Of a stretch of DNA of 64,000 bases, positions 9,245 to 18,626 are shown piece after piece; position 1 is the first letter of the stretch, and every line of letters starts with the position of its first letter. This DNA comes from Crocinitomicaceae bacterium. GTDB lineage: Bacteria; Bacteroidota; Bacteroidia; Flavobacteriales_D; Crocinitomicaceae. The position numbers were made by a program, and so were the translations under genes. The stretch spans positions 496,001 through 560,000 of the forward strand of contig JAGOBK010000001.1 in NCBI GenBank assembly GCA_017983465.1. Reading direction: 5' to 3'. The notes beneath the pieces are model-generated. The model saw only the letters and a list, made by a program, of their open reading frames with translations. It had not been told where the DNA came from and made no database searches.

Positions 9245-10603
9245 ATGGCAGAAATAGAAATCCGTCTTCCCAAAATGGGAGAAAGTGTGACAGAGGCTAC
9301 CATCACCAATTGGTTAAAAAATGTAGGCGATTCCGTTGCAATGGACGAACCTTTAGTAGAGGTAGCGACCGACAAAGTAGACAACGAACTTCCTTCTGAA
9401 GGCGCTGGCGTTTTAATCAAAATCCTTTTTGAAAAAGACCAAGTAGCTCAAGTTGGAGATGTGATTGCGATTCTGTCAACAGACGGTGGATCAAGTGCTG
9501 CACCAAGTGTAAAAGAAGAAGCGCCAGTTGTGGCTGCATCCGCTGCTCCAGCTGCAGCAGTAGCTGCGCCAGTTTCTGCGTCATCCGAAACAACCTCAAT
9601 TCCGAAAAACGGAACAAGTGGAAAGTTCTTTTCTCCATTGGTGAGAAACATCGCTGAGAAAGAAGGGATTTCTGCGGGTGAATTGGAAGCTATTTCGGGA
9701 ACAGGTCAAGATGGACGTGTAACCAAAAAAGATGTCATATCCTATTTAGAAAACCGTGGTTCAGCACCAGTTGCTGCATCTGCGCCAATAAGCGTATCTA
9801 CACCAGTTGCCGCTGCTACCTCAGCACCAGTGGTGAATGCACCTTCAACGGCAGCCTTTATGAATGTGAAGGAACCTATCGTTTTACCAAATCCAGGTGA
9901 TGAAATCATCGAAATGGATCGTATGCGTAAGTTGATTGCAGATCACATGGTGATGTCTGTTCATGTTTCTCCACACGTGACGTCATACGTGGAAGCGGAT
10001 GTAACGAACATCGTTAAATGGAGAGAGAAAATTAAAAATACCTTCAAACAACGTGAAGGACAAAATATTACGTACACGCCGATTTTGATTGAAGCCATTG
10101 TGAAAGCCATTAAGGACTTCCCAATGATCAATGTTTCTGTTTCTGGTACAACGATTATCAAACGCAAGGATATCAATATCGGAATGGCAACTGCTCTTCC
10201 ATCTGGAAACCTTATCGTTCCGGTGATTAAAAATGCGGATCAGTTGAACCTAGTTGGAATCACTAAAGCAGTAAACGGATTAGCGGATAGCGCTCGTAAC
10301 AATAAATTGAAACCAGAAGATATCCAAGGTGGAACGTATACTGTTACAAACGTTGGATCTTTTGGAAACGTCATGGGAACACCTATTATCAATCAGCCAC
10401 AAGTTGCCATTTTAGCACTTGGAGCGATTCGTAAGGTTCCTGCTGTAATCGAAACTCCTGAAGGAGACTTCATTGGTATTCGTCACAAAATGTTCTTGTC
10501 TCACTCATACGATCACCGCGTAGTTGATGGTGCTTTAGGTGGACAATTCGTTCGTCGCGTTGCTGATTATTTAGAAAGTTTCGATCCAAATACGACAATT
10601 TAA
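9245..10603 (+). CDS. 2-oxo acid dehydrogenase E2 (dihydrolipoyl acyltransferase)
   Basis: Core acyltransferase of a 2-oxo acid dehydrogenase complex (452 residues). One lipoyl domain (residues 1-78, lipoylated Lys44 in TDKVDNE), an Ala/Pro-rich flexible linker, the small peripheral-subunit-binding domain (about 128-170, SPLVRNIAEKEGIS), a second Ala/Ser/Pro linker, and the catalytic CoA-acyltransferase domain from about 215, ending with the active-site SHSYDHRVVDG. The TDKVDNE lipoyl motif is more like branched-chain or 2-oxoglutarate E2 than the pyruvate E2 at 53.1 kb (TDKATME). No E1 or E3 gene is adjacent, so the substrate is not settled. Confidence 0.93.
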   Translation: MAEIEIRLPKMGESVTEATITNWLKNVGDSVAMDEPLVEVATDKVDNELPSEGAGVLIKILFEKDQVAQVGDVIAILSTDGGSSAAPSVKEEAPVVAASAAPAAAVAAPVSASSETTSIPKNGTSGKFFSPLVRNIAEKEGISAGELEAISGTGQDGRVTKKDVISYLENRGSAPVAASAPISVSTPVAAATSAPVVNAPSTAAFMNVKEPIVLPNPGDEIIEMDRMRKLIADHMVMSVHVSPHVTSYVEADVTNIVKWREKIKNTFKQREGQNITYTPILIEAIVKAIKDFPMINVSVSGTTIIKRKDINIGMATALPSGNLIVPVIKNADQLNLVGITKAVNGLADSARNNKLKPEDIQGGTYTVTNVGSFGNVMGTPIINQPQVAILALGAIRKVPAVIETPEGDFIGIRHKMFLSHSYDHRVVDGALGGQFVRRVADYLESFDPNTTI

Positions 10604-10609
10604 GCGTTG

Positions 10610-11440
10610 ATGAGTTTACAACTAACGCGTCCCTTGTGTGTATTTGACTTGGAGACAACCGGACTTCAAATCACCAAGGATCGAATTGTACAAATTGCTA
10701 TCCTGAAAGTTTTTCCTGATGGAACAACGGAAGAATTTAGTCGCTTAGTCAATCCTGAAATGGTGATTGCAGACGAAAGTACTGCTATTCACGGGGTTAG
10801 CAACGAAATGGTAAAAAACGAACCAACGTTTGCACAACTTGCGCCTGACATTCTCGCTTTTATTGGTGATGCAGATTTAGCGGGATACAATTCCAATAAA
10901 TTTGACATTCCTGTGTTATCAGAAGAATTACTTCGTACTGGAAACGATTTCGATTTATCCAATCGTCGCTTTGTGGACGTTCAAAACATCTTTCACAAGA
11001 TGGAACAACGCACACTAGCTGCAGCTTACCAATTCTATTGCGGTAAAACCATTGAGAACGCACACAATGCCATTTATGACACCTTGGCTACGTATGAAGT
11101 CCTTTTGGCGCAATTAGAAAAATATCCAAGCCTAGCAAAGGATATCGATGCGCTAGCAGATTTCTCTAAAGCTGGAGACTTCCAACTTGCGGATTTTGCT
11201 GGACGTCTTGCCTATAATGCAAAAAAGGAGTTGATTTATAACTTCGGAAAGCACAAAAACAAAAGTGTTGTCCAAGTACTCAAAGAGGAACCTGGGTATT
11301 ACGGATGGATGCTAGAAGCAGATTTTCCATTGTACACAAAACAAATCTTGCGCAAGGAAATGGAACGCATCAAAGCTGAAAAAGATGCTGTACCAATGGA
11401 AGATAAACTCGATTTACTCAAGCAAAAATTCAATAAATAA
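10610..11440 (+). CDS. DnaQ-like DEDDh 3'-5' exonuclease with C-terminal FGKHKxK domain
   Basis: A 276-residue nuclease related to DNA polymerase III epsilon. ExoI is FDLETTG, ExoII AGYNSNKFDIPVL, ExoIII HNAIYDTLAT, giving the DEDDh set of metal-binding residues. After the nuclease domain (about 1-175) the C-terminus has FGKHKNKSV...PGYYGWML, a small domain found on several Bacteroidota exonucleases and resembling DUF3820. It is not fused to a polymerase and is probably a repair or RNA-processing exonuclease. A TTG lies one codon upstream, but the ATG at 10610 is preferred. It starts 6 nt after the E2 stop and its TAA shares one base with the next ATG. Confidence 0.88.
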   Translation: MSLQLTRPLCVFDLETTGLQITKDRIVQIAILKVFPDGTTEEFSRLVNPEMVIADESTAIHGVSNEMVKNEPTFAQLAPDILAFIGDADLAGYNSNKFDIPVLSEELLRTGNDFDLSNRRFVDVQNIFHKMEQRTLAAAYQFYCGKTIENAHNAIYDTLATYEVLLAQLEKYPSLAKDIDALADFSKAGDFQLADFAGRLAYNAKKELIYNFGKHKNKSVVQVLKEEPGYYGWMLEADFPLYTKQILRKEMERIKAEKDAVPMEDKLDLLKQKFNK

Positions 11441-12048
11441 TGAAAATCATTTGCATTGGACGTAATTATGCGGATCACGCGAAAGAAATGAAGTCAGCGG
11501 TTCCAACGGAACCATTGTATTTTCTAAAACCGGATACGGCCATTTTACGTGAAGGAGATTTTTATTATCCGAATTTCACCAAAGATTTGCATTTCGAATG
11601 TGAGTTAATTGTGAAAATCGACCGTGTTGGAAAGCACATTGATAAGTCATTTGCACATAAATACTATTCTGAATTTTCGCTGGGGATAGATTTTACGGCG
11701 CGGGACATTCAAGAACACTGCAAAGCAAATGGACTTCCATGGGAAAAAGCCAAAGGATTTGATTCTAGCGCAGCGATTTCCAATCAATGGATCAATAAAG
11801 CAGACTTTGATTTAGAGACTGCGGAGTTTACATTCTTCCAAAACAACGAATTAAAGCAAACGGGGCATCCACGGGATTTTATCTTTAGCATTGATGAAAT
11901 CATTTCGTATGTTTCTCAGTTTATGACCTTAAAAACAGGTGATTTGATCTATACAGGAACGCCAGCGGGTGTTGGACCTGTTCAAATTGGCGATCAATTG
12001 CGAGGGGAATTGAACGGGACTACTTTCTTTGAATTCGCCGTTAAATAA
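11440..12048 (+). CDS. Fumarylacetoacetate hydrolase family protein
   Basis: A 202-residue member of the FAH superfamily, Mg-dependent enzymes that cleave C-C bonds of, or decarboxylate/hydrate, 2-oxo acids (fumarylpyruvate hydrolase, oxaloacetate decarboxylase, acylpyruvase). Family marks: GRNYADHAKEM near the N-terminus, the metal site in HFECELIVKI, GIDFTARDIQ, WEKAKGFDSS and the closing TGTPAGVGP loop. It has only the short core, like YcgM and FAHD1. It starts on the last base of the exonuclease stop codon (TAATG), so the two are probably co-translated. The exact substrate cannot be read from sequence. Confidence 0.9.
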   Translation: MKIICIGRNYADHAKEMKSAVPTEPLYFLKPDTAILREGDFYYPNFTKDLHFECELIVKIDRVGKHIDKSFAHKYYSEFSLGIDFTARDIQEHCKANGLPWEKAKGFDSSAAISNQWINKADFDLETAEFTFFQNNELKQTGHPRDFIFSIDEIISYVSQFMTLKTGDLIYTGTPAGVGPVQIGDQLRGELNGTTFFEFAVK

Positions 12049-12049
12049 A

Positions 12050-14296
12050 TTAACGCTTCCAAAGTTTCTGATTGATTCCACTTGTTCGTCCTTTTAGGAT
12101 GTAGAATCCACTTTGTAAATCAGCAAGTGAAAACACATTGATTCCGTTGGAAACATCCCACGCGCACATCCATTTACCTTCTAAGGAATAAAGATCCAAT
12201 ATTCCGATATTTTCATCACTTAAGATGGTGATTTCTGTCGTGGCAGGATTTGGGAAAATGTGCAGGTTTCGTCCCTGTTCTTCTTCTATTTCCAACGTAC
12301 TTCCTGGCTCATCTTCCAAACGATAAATTCCTCCCAAGTCTTGTCCGACAAAGAGATCAAGGTGGTTGTCCTGATCAATATCTGTCACAAAACACGAACT
12401 ATACGCACCAATCGCAGCTTTCAAACCAAGAAAGTCAGCACTGCGTTCATGAAACGAAAGTCCCGAATTTAATGAAGCATCTATTGAATCATAAAAATGA
12501 ATGGCTCCGTCGTGTGCACCAAGCATCAAATAGGTCGTATCTTGAAAACGAAAGAAATGAGGAACAGCATATCCATCTGGTGTTAGTGTATCAGTATCTA
12601 CCATACCAAGTGCATTGTTCAGTAAAGTAAAGGCTGGACTCGTCGTTGTTCCTGAATTCTCAAAATAAATCAGTTCCCCGGTTTTCTTCCCAAGGATGAG
12701 ATCCAATTTACCATCATTGTTCAGATCGAATAGCTGAGGAGACGCATATTGTCCTGCATTCATAGCTGTACCAGTTTGATCCGGGTAATTTAACACGGGA
12801 GCAGCAAAAGTTGGATTCGATCCCGTCGTAGTGTTTTGATAGTAAGCAACACTTCCGTTTTCCAGTCCAAGCATCATATCCACCTTTCCATCTCCGTTCA
12901 AATCTCCAAACGTTGGAAAAAGACGAAGTCCAAGGTTCGCTTGTGCCAAGTTCAAGAAATTCACATCGACAAAGGTAAACTTTGGATTTCCGACTGTCCC
13001 GGTATTTTGATAGTACGCCAAGCGACTTTCCTTCAAATTTGTGGCTTTGTAGGCATAGAAATTTGAAACGATGAGATCTTGCAGTCCATCGTTATTCAAG
13101 TCAACAATTTGCGGACTTGAAGCCGTTCCATGCTCCATCATTTCATTTTGCAAAAATGCTTTTGTTTGATAGATGAAATTTGGTTGTGAATTGGCACCTG
13201 TGTTTTTATAAAATAAGACACTTTTCTCATTTTCAGATACATTGTTTGCATTCGGGGTCACAATGAGGTCTTTTTTTCCATCGAAATTCACATCAACATA
13301 GAATCCAGCTGGAAAAAGTTGCATGTTAATCGGAGTCGAATTACTTGGGAAATTCGTACTCATGGAAACCATATCTGAATTCGAATTTGGTACTGATCCA
13401 CCATTAATGAGTAAGGTCATATTCGTGTAAGAAACATCGCCCAAAATCAAATCAAGTACACCCGAGTTATCGTAATCAAGGGCAAGAACCGTCGATCCAG
13501 CATGTGCTTTGGGCTCGCTTCCAAGCGGCAATTCTGGATTGGGCACATTTGACCCATTGCAGGGACCTGAAGTGTCGTATAAAAAGACGCCATTGGTCGT
13601 GACATCCTCTCGGTATCCACCCCAACACGAATTTTTAAGTTCAAAAATCAATGAATCCGAATGTCCATAAAGTTCCTGACTTTGATTCTGATGGTATTGC
13701 AAATATTCCCCACCAATGTGATAGGTTAAAATATCCAAATCACCATCACCTTCCACGTCAACAATAGCTGGAATATCTGCCGAACTGATGTACAAATTCA
13801 ACTCCGGCCCATTGTAATTTGAGGTAATGTAGTTACTGTATTGTTCCCATTGCAGTCCAACCGAAGCATTTCCGACATTCCTGTAAACCCTCAATCCACC
13901 AATCGTGTAGCAAAACAAGTCATTTTTTCCATCTTGATCATAATCCGCACAATAAGCTCGGTAACGCAAACCGGGTGGAAAACGTAAAAATCCCGCTGGA
14001 TCTGAGACGTAATAATGTTGTACGTTTGCTTCTTCGTGGCGGTATAAGCGAACTTGATCGTGACTTCTGTCAAAGACAAACAAGTCCATATCTCCATCAA
14101 AATCGTAATCAATTTCTGAAAATTGCGCGTTGTTATGACCACCTCCCCATGCTAGACTTAAGTACTCACCATTTTTAAAAACGAGAATGGAGTCATTAAA
14201 ATTGAACTGAAACTGAGCATTTAATTCAGCGCTGACGATCAATAAAAGAAGAAGTAGGTACTTTTTCACGGAGAGTATTTTGTTAAAATTACGCAC
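12050..14296 (-). CDS. Secreted FG-GAP/VCBS repeat protein with T9SS sorting domain
   Basis: A 748-residue secreted protein. A signal peptide ends near AELNAQ. The body contains about nine FG-GAP-type calcium-loop motifs of the form DxDxDGxxDL (for example DYDFDGDMDLFVF, DLNNDGLQDLIVSN, DLNNDGKLDLILGK), predicting a seven-bladed integrin-like beta-propeller plus extra blades. The last 75 residues are a type A T9SS C-terminal domain (LHIFPNPATTEI ... GFYILKG), so the protein should be exported by the PorSS/Gld machinery and attached to or released from the surface. Likely an adhesin or surface scaffold. Last gene of the TPR-ComA-WD40 run, 6 nt after the WD40 gene; it converges on the FAH gene with a 1-bp gap. 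Confidence 0.9.
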   Translation of the reverse strand: MRNFNKILSVKKYLLLLLLIVSAELNAQFQFNFNDSILVFKNGEYLSLAWGGGHNNAQFSEIDYDFDGDMDLFVFDRSHDQVRLYRHEEANVQHYYVSDPAGFLRFPPGLRYRAYCADYDQDGKNDLFCYTIGGLRVYRNVGNASVGLQWEQYSNYITSNYNGPELNLYISSADIPAIVDVEGDGDLDILTYHIGGEYLQYHQNQSQELYGHSDSLIFELKNSCWGGYREDVTTNGVFLYDTSGPCNGSNVPNPELPLGSEPKAHAGSTVLALDYDNSGVLDLILGDVSYTNMTLLINGGSVPNSNSDMVSMSTNFPSNSTPINMQLFPAGFYVDVNFDGKKDLIVTPNANNVSENEKSVLFYKNTGANSQPNFIYQTKAFLQNEMMEHGTASSPQIVDLNNDGLQDLIVSNFYAYKATNLKESRLAYYQNTGTVGNPKFTFVDVNFLNLAQANLGLRLFPTFGDLNGDGKVDMMLGLENGSVAYYQNTTTGSNPTFAAPVLNYPDQTGTAMNAGQYASPQLFDLNNDGKLDLILGKKTGELIYFENSGTTTSPAFTLLNNALGMVDTDTLTPDGYAVPHFFRFQDTTYLMLGAHDGAIHFYDSIDASLNSGLSFHERSADFLGLKAAIGAYSSCFVTDIDQDNHLDLFVGQDLGGIYRLEDEPGSTLEIEEEQGRNLHIFPNPATTEITILSDENIGILDLYSLEGKWMCAWDVSNGINVFSLADLQSGFYILKGRTSGINQKLWKR

Positions 14297-14302
14297 AAAG
14301 TG

Positions 14303-15238
14303 CTAATCTTGTTTACCGAATTGAAATAAGTGAATCATTTTATCGTCTCCAGCATATGCGAATTGTCCATTTTCGTTGCTGCACAATGCATTTATAGAGC
14401 GACGATGTCCTGAACTTTTATCGCTTAATTTTTGAATCACCAATCGTTCATTGGCATTCCATATTTTCACTGATTTATCACGACTAACTGACGCAAAATG
14501 ATTCTCATCGATTAACCCAAGGCCATAGATTGTACCTTTATGTGCTGGCAAGGCCTTTTTCACAACAAATGTTTCGGAATCCCACCAACGAAGGTAGCCA
14601 TCTTTTCCCCCAGTAATGAGTTCATTTCTCGCACGATCCAAGCACAAAACACTTGTCCCACCTTCATGTGCATAAAAACGGTGTAATTCGTTAAAGAATT
14701 CAGTTTCCAACACGAGCACCTCACCTGTCCCGCCAGCGATTAGGATACTGCTTTCAGTCAATTGTCGGATGGAGCGAATTTTCCCGCAGGATAATGGAAG
14801 GATAATGAGTAATTTCATGGAAGACGTTTCCCAAACACTTAAGAATCCATCCGCATCACCCACACACAACAAGCGATTGTCATCTGTTTCAAACATGGCA
14901 AAAATTCCCGTTTGATGCTGTGTGAAATGATGTGTTTCTCTTTTTTCTTCAACGTCAACAATGTGCACTTGTCCAGTCGCCAATCCAATCGCTAGTTTTT
15001 TTCCCTGTGAAAACAACTGAATGGAAAAAGGAACGGCTTCGCAACGAATGGCGAAGGCATCTTGCTCTCCTGTCGATTTATTCCACCGCGTAACGAATCG
15101 ATCCGCCGCTGCAGAATACACAAATTGGTCATCAAAATCGATGTCATAAATCGGACCGCTATGTCCTTGAAATTGCTGTAACGGAAGAAGTTCCGTAGTG
15201 GAATCAATTATCGTCTTCGTCGATTTCATCCTCCTCAT
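14303..15238 (-). CDS. WD40 repeat beta-propeller protein
   Basis: A 311-residue protein with about seven WD40 blades: repeated GH/D...W units such as QGHSGPIYDIDF, RFVTRWNKSTGEQ, LRWWDSETFVVKK, HKGTIYGLGL, VKIWNANERL. No signal peptide is visible, so it is presumed cytoplasmic, a protein-interaction platform. The first ATG overlaps the upstream gene by 35 nt; an alternative ATG (MKSTKT) nine bases later is equally possible. It sits between a phosphosulfolactate-synthase-like gene and a T9SS propeller gene in one minus-strand run. No specific partner can be named. Confidence 0.88.
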   Translation of the reverse strand: MRRMKSTKTIIDSTTELLPLQQFQGHSGPIYDIDFDDQFVYSAAADRFVTRWNKSTGEQDAFAIRCEAVPFSIQLFSQGKKLAIGLATGQVHIVDVEEKRETHHFTQHQTGIFAMFETDDNRLLCVGDADGFLSVWETSSMKLLIILPLSCGKIRSIRQLTESSILIAGGTGEVLVLETEFFNELHRFYAHEGGTSVLCLDRARNELITGGKDGYLRWWDSETFVVKKALPAHKGTIYGLGLIDENHFASVSRDKSVKIWNANERLVIQKLSDKSSGHRRSINALCSNENGQFAYAGDDKMIHLFQFGKQD

Positions 15239-16028
15239 CGTTGACTTGTTTCAAGCGATCAGCATAAGATTTCGGAAGGAAATCAAAAAACGTATCTCCA
15301 CGTAATCCCAAACGAAGACATTCCAACGGAATCATGTCATTTGGTGCGATATTACCCAAGTTTACTTCAGCGCCAAACAATTTAATGAACCAAACCTGTT
15401 GGTTTTTCTGTGGTGCTTCCCAAAGGATATCTTCTGGTTTCACGCTTGCAATGATGCGATTAATCAACATGGTATGTGCCGTGCCGTTCGGACGAAAAAC
15501 ACCTACATTTCCAGCTTCACGACCTTCTGCAATAACTTTCCAGCTTCCTGCGTCTAGTTCACCTTTCATGTTTCTCACCCATTTCGCTGGTGAAATTAAA
15601 ATTCCAGAGTCCTTTGATCCAACTTCTGACATCACCGTCATGTCCTTAGATAACTCGTGGATGAGTTGGCATTTTTCTTCGTGAGGTATAATAATGGAAC
15701 CATCAGAAACTTCAACCAAATCCAATTTGTATTTATCAATTACTTTTTTGTAATCGTTAAACTTTCCACGTGCATAAAACGCTTCGAAGAGTGTCCCACC
15801 GAAGTACGGGCGAATTCCTGCCTCTTTGTACATGGCAATTTTCTCTTCCAAGTTATTCGTTACGTAAGACGTTCCGAATCCAAACTTAACAATATCCGTT
15901 AAATGTCCAGATGCCTCAATGAAATGCTCAGTTTCGCGTAAGCCTAGGCCTTTGTCCATCATCATGGTCACGCCTTTATTTCTTGGCTTTTCGCTTCTTT
16001 TTGGAATGAAAGATAAATTAAAATTCAT
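15204..16028 (-). CDS. Phosphosulfolactate synthase-like protein (ComA family)
   Basis: A 274-residue TIM-barrel protein of the ComA family. In methanogens ComA adds sulfite to phosphoenolpyruvate to give (R)-phosphosulfolactate, the first step to coenzyme M. Family-like segments: KPRNKGVTMMMDKGLG, VKFGFGTSYV, the active-site-like YFGGTLFEAF, VEVSDGSI, VMSEVGSKDSG, and EAPQKNQQVWFIKLFGAEVNLGNI. Length is normal. Bacteroidota do not make coenzyme M, but many make sulfonolipids from cysteate, so a sulfonate role is a reasonable guess and not shown. The last residues are a very acidic tail (NDEEDEIDEDDN). It begins 1 nt after the TPR gene and overlaps the WD40 gene. Confidence 0.85.
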   Translation of the reverse strand: MNFNLSFIPKRSEKPRNKGVTMMMDKGLGLRETEHFIEASGHLTDIVKFGFGTSYVTNNLEEKIAMYKEAGIRPYFGGTLFEAFYARGKFNDYKKVIDKYKLDLVEVSDGSIIIPHEEKCQLIHELSKDMTVMSEVGSKDSGILISPAKWVRNMKGELDAGSWKVIAEGREAGNVGVFRPNGTAHTMLINRIIASVKPEDILWEAPQKNQQVWFIKLFGAEVNLGNIAPNDMIPLECLRLGLRGDTFFDFLPKSYADRLKQVNDEEDEIDEDDN

Positions 16029-16029
16029 A

Positions 16030-17427
16030 TTATTCGGATAAATTTAAGAAATCATGGTCATCCAATAATTTAGGATTGATTTCAAAGATGGTTTTTGCTT
16101 TAATGGAATCTTTTTCCAAGCAACTAGTAAATAAGCGAATGGCTTCCGAACGTTGTCCAAGTTGCCATTGTAAATTCACCTCTAGCACGTGAGCGATGCC
16201 GTTTTCTTTATCACCTTCCATAAAGGACTGAAGGACATTATATGCCTCTCTAGGAGACTCACTACTGATAAATTCTATGTAATCGGAAAGGCATTCTTCA
16301 TCCGCAGGATTTAACTCCAAGGACTTTTCATAGTGAAACTTTGTTTCTTCCCTTAATTCAAGTTTTTCGTATGCGCCAGCGAGAACGTGGTATATTCCGG
16401 CATTTTCGGGATCAAAATCCAAGGCTTTTTGAATTAAAACGATTCCTTCGCGCGTGTTTCCTAATAAGTCCTCTACAATTCCAAGTCCTAACCACGCTTC
16501 TGGAAGCATTGGTTCCATTTCGATGCTTTTCTTGTAATAGTGTTTGGACAAATCGAACTCATTCAATTGCTCGTATGCTTCACCGATGTAACACATGGCC
16601 ATAGCATCATCTCCATCGTGTTTTTGACACAATTCGAAATGTTCAATTGCTTTGTGGTATTTTTCGAGGGACAAATACGAGTTTCCAATGTTAAAATGCG
16701 CTGGACCAAATTCATCATTAATCAAAATGGCGTAGTCATAAGCCCAAACTGCCTTCTCGAAATCCTCTAGCTTGCTGTAGGCGTTTCCTAAATTATACCA
16801 AGCTGTTGATGAATACGGTTGCTCGTCGATGAATTCAGTGTATGATTTAACAGCTTCTTGACTCTCTCCCATGATGTCATAACATCTTCCAAGTTCGTAC
16901 AAGGCACTTTCATTGTATTTATTGACGCGCAATGCTTCCTTAAGAACCTGAATTGCCTCTGGATACATGCGCATGCGCTGAAATTCAATAGAAATATCTA
17001 AATAGATAAAGTCTGTTTCATTCGGTTCGGAAATATCGATCGCCAAATGAAAATACTTAATTGCGTTTTTGTGGTCTCTTAATTGAGAATACAGAGAAGC
17101 TTTCGTTAAAAACAACTCCGAAGACGGTGTCATTGTTTTTTCAATTAAATGCACAATTTCTAGAGCCTCATTCAAGATTCCGAGTCCACCAAGGGATTGA
17201 GCTTTGCGCAATTGAAAAAGTGGATTATAAGCAAATTGATACATTCCCAACTCCGAAGCAGCTTTCGCTTTTTGGTATTGTCCTTGTACGAGGTAGTGAT
17301 CGATGATGTTCTCGATACGGTCACTATCCATGAAATGCAAAGTATTGCCTTGTAAATGTGCCTCAAAGCGTTCGATATCTTCGATCAAACTGCCGTCTGC
17401 AAATTCTTCTTCGTCATCATCGAACAT
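16030..17427 (-). CDS. TPR repeat protein
   Basis: A 465-residue protein without signal peptide made almost entirely of tetratricopeptide repeats, about ten 34-residue helical pairs, seen as repeated A/W-Y-x-x-G-x-A/S-Y blocks (ALYELGRCYDIMGESQEA, AWYNLGNAYSKLEDFEKA, AHFNIGNSYLSLEKYHKA, AWLGLGIVEDLLGNTREG). The N-terminus is acidic (MFDDDEEEFADGS). A cytoplasmic scaffold is likely; no enzymatic domain is seen. First gene of the run TPR-ComA-WD40-FGGAP, with a 1-nt gap to the second gene. I found no TAnnTTTG box in the upstream gap. Confidence 0.88.
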   Translation of the reverse strand: MFDDDEEEFADGSLIEDIERFEAHLQGNTLHFMDSDRIENIIDHYLVQGQYQKAKAASELGMYQFAYNPLFQLRKAQSLGGLGILNEALEIVHLIEKTMTPSSELFLTKASLYSQLRDHKNAIKYFHLAIDISEPNETDFIYLDISIEFQRMRMYPEAIQVLKEALRVNKYNESALYELGRCYDIMGESQEAVKSYTEFIDEQPYSSTAWYNLGNAYSKLEDFEKAVWAYDYAILINDEFGPAHFNIGNSYLSLEKYHKAIEHFELCQKHDGDDAMAMCYIGEAYEQLNEFDLSKHYYKKSIEMEPMLPEAWLGLGIVEDLLGNTREGIVLIQKALDFDPENAGIYHVLAGAYEKLELREETKFHYEKSLELNPADEECLSDYIEFISSESPREAYNVLQSFMEGDKENGIAHVLEVNLQWQLGQRSEAIRLFTSCLEKDSIKAKTIFEINPKLLDDHDFLNLSE

Positions 17428-17671
17428 GTACTCAATTTTTATATAAAATTAAGCCCTTTGCCTCGGAAATAAAAAGGAATCAAAGTGCAGTTTTCAACAA
17501 AACGTCAATTTGTTAAAAACTCCTTAAACTAAGAAATTCAAAGCTGCATGAAAGTTAGCGTCTTTTTTACACTTAGCCGGAATAATGTGTGCACAAAAAC
17601 ACACTTAATTATTTGTTATACAAACAATTAATCACAGGAGTAACTTTACTAATCGTACGTGAAAATCGAAA

Positions 17672-18625
17672 TTATAGCAATTCCTCAATGATGCGATCCA
17701 TGGAGTATCCCTCTGCTTCGGCACGGTAATTTCGTACAAGGCGGTGACGAAGAATTGCTTTCGCAACAACTTTCACATCTTCGATATCCGGAGAATACTT
17801 ACCACGAAGGGCCGCATGACATTTTGCACCGACGATTAAGTACTGAGAGGCACGTGGACCAGCACCCCAAGTAATGTAATCTTTGGTTAATTGCGTTGCT
17901 TCTGGTGCGTTTACACGCGTTTTAGCAACTAATTTAACGGCGTATTCCAAAACATTGTCTGCAACAGGTATGCGTCGCACCAACTCCTGGTATTCCATGA
18001 TTTGTTCTGCATTCAATAATTTCTGAAGACTTACTTTATGATCTGAAGTCGTAGCTTTTACAATCGCAAGTTCCTCAAGGTAAGATGGATAATCTACCCA
18101 GATATTAAACATAAAACGATCTAATTGTGCTTCGGGAAGTGGATACGTTCCCTCTTGCTCAATTGGATTCTGTGTAGCCAATACAAAAAACGGAGCGGGT
18201 AAGTCATATGTTTTTCCAGCTGCCGTTACACGTCGCTCCTGCATCGCTTCAAGCAGTGCGGATTGAGTTTTTGGAGGCGTACGGTTGATTTCATCCGCAA
18301 GAATAATGTTCGAAAACAAAGGTCCAGGAATAAACTTAAACTGCTTGCTTTCGTCTAAGATTTCAGATCCAACGATATCCGAAGGCATTAAGTCCGGTGT
18401 AAACTGCACGCGATTAAACGATAAACCCAAAGTTTCCGCAATGGTGTTCACCAATAATGTTTTAGCTAGGCCAGGCACGCCGACTAACAAGCAATGTGCT
18501 CTTGAAAAAATAGCGATTAATACTTGATCTACAACATCATCCTGACCAATAATGACTTTATGAATTTCATTCTTTAGAGCATGATAATCTACAACAAGCT
18601 GATCAATTTTCTCTTTATCCGTCAT
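17672..18625 (-). CDS. MoxR family AAA+ ATPase
   Basis: A 317-residue MoxR-type AAA+ ATPase: Walker A in GVPGLAKTLL, Walker B with the MoxR helix ILADEINRTPPKTQSALLEAMQE, sensor 1 LATQNPIEQEGTYPLPEAQLDRF and the C-terminal lid with GAGPRASQYL. MoxR proteins act as chaperones that mature metal-dependent or membrane complexes, often with VWA and DUF58 partners; no such partner is present here. Instead it follows two SurA-type prolyl isomerases at a 1-nt gap, an arrangement that suggests envelope protein quality control. The 244 bp downstream of it (17428-17671) hold no gene or terminator that I can recognise. Confidence 0.93.
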   Translation of the reverse strand: MTDKEKIDQLVVDYHALKNEIHKVIIGQDDVVDQVLIAIFSRAHCLLVGVPGLAKTLLVNTIAETLGLSFNRVQFTPDLMPSDIVGSEILDESKQFKFIPGPLFSNIILADEINRTPPKTQSALLEAMQERRVTAAGKTYDLPAPFFVLATQNPIEQEGTYPLPEAQLDRFMFNIWVDYPSYLEELAIVKATTSDHKVSLQKLLNAEQIMEYQELVRRIPVADNVLEYAVKLVAKTRVNAPEATQLTKDYITWGAGPRASQYLIVGAKCHAALRGKYSPDIEDVKVVAKAILRHRLVRNYRAEAEGYSMDRIIEELL

Positions 18626-18626
18626 C

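Noticed and set aside
9417..9651. Minus-strand frames opposite the E2 linker
   Set aside because: They reflect the repetitive Ala/Pro linker codons, not a gene.
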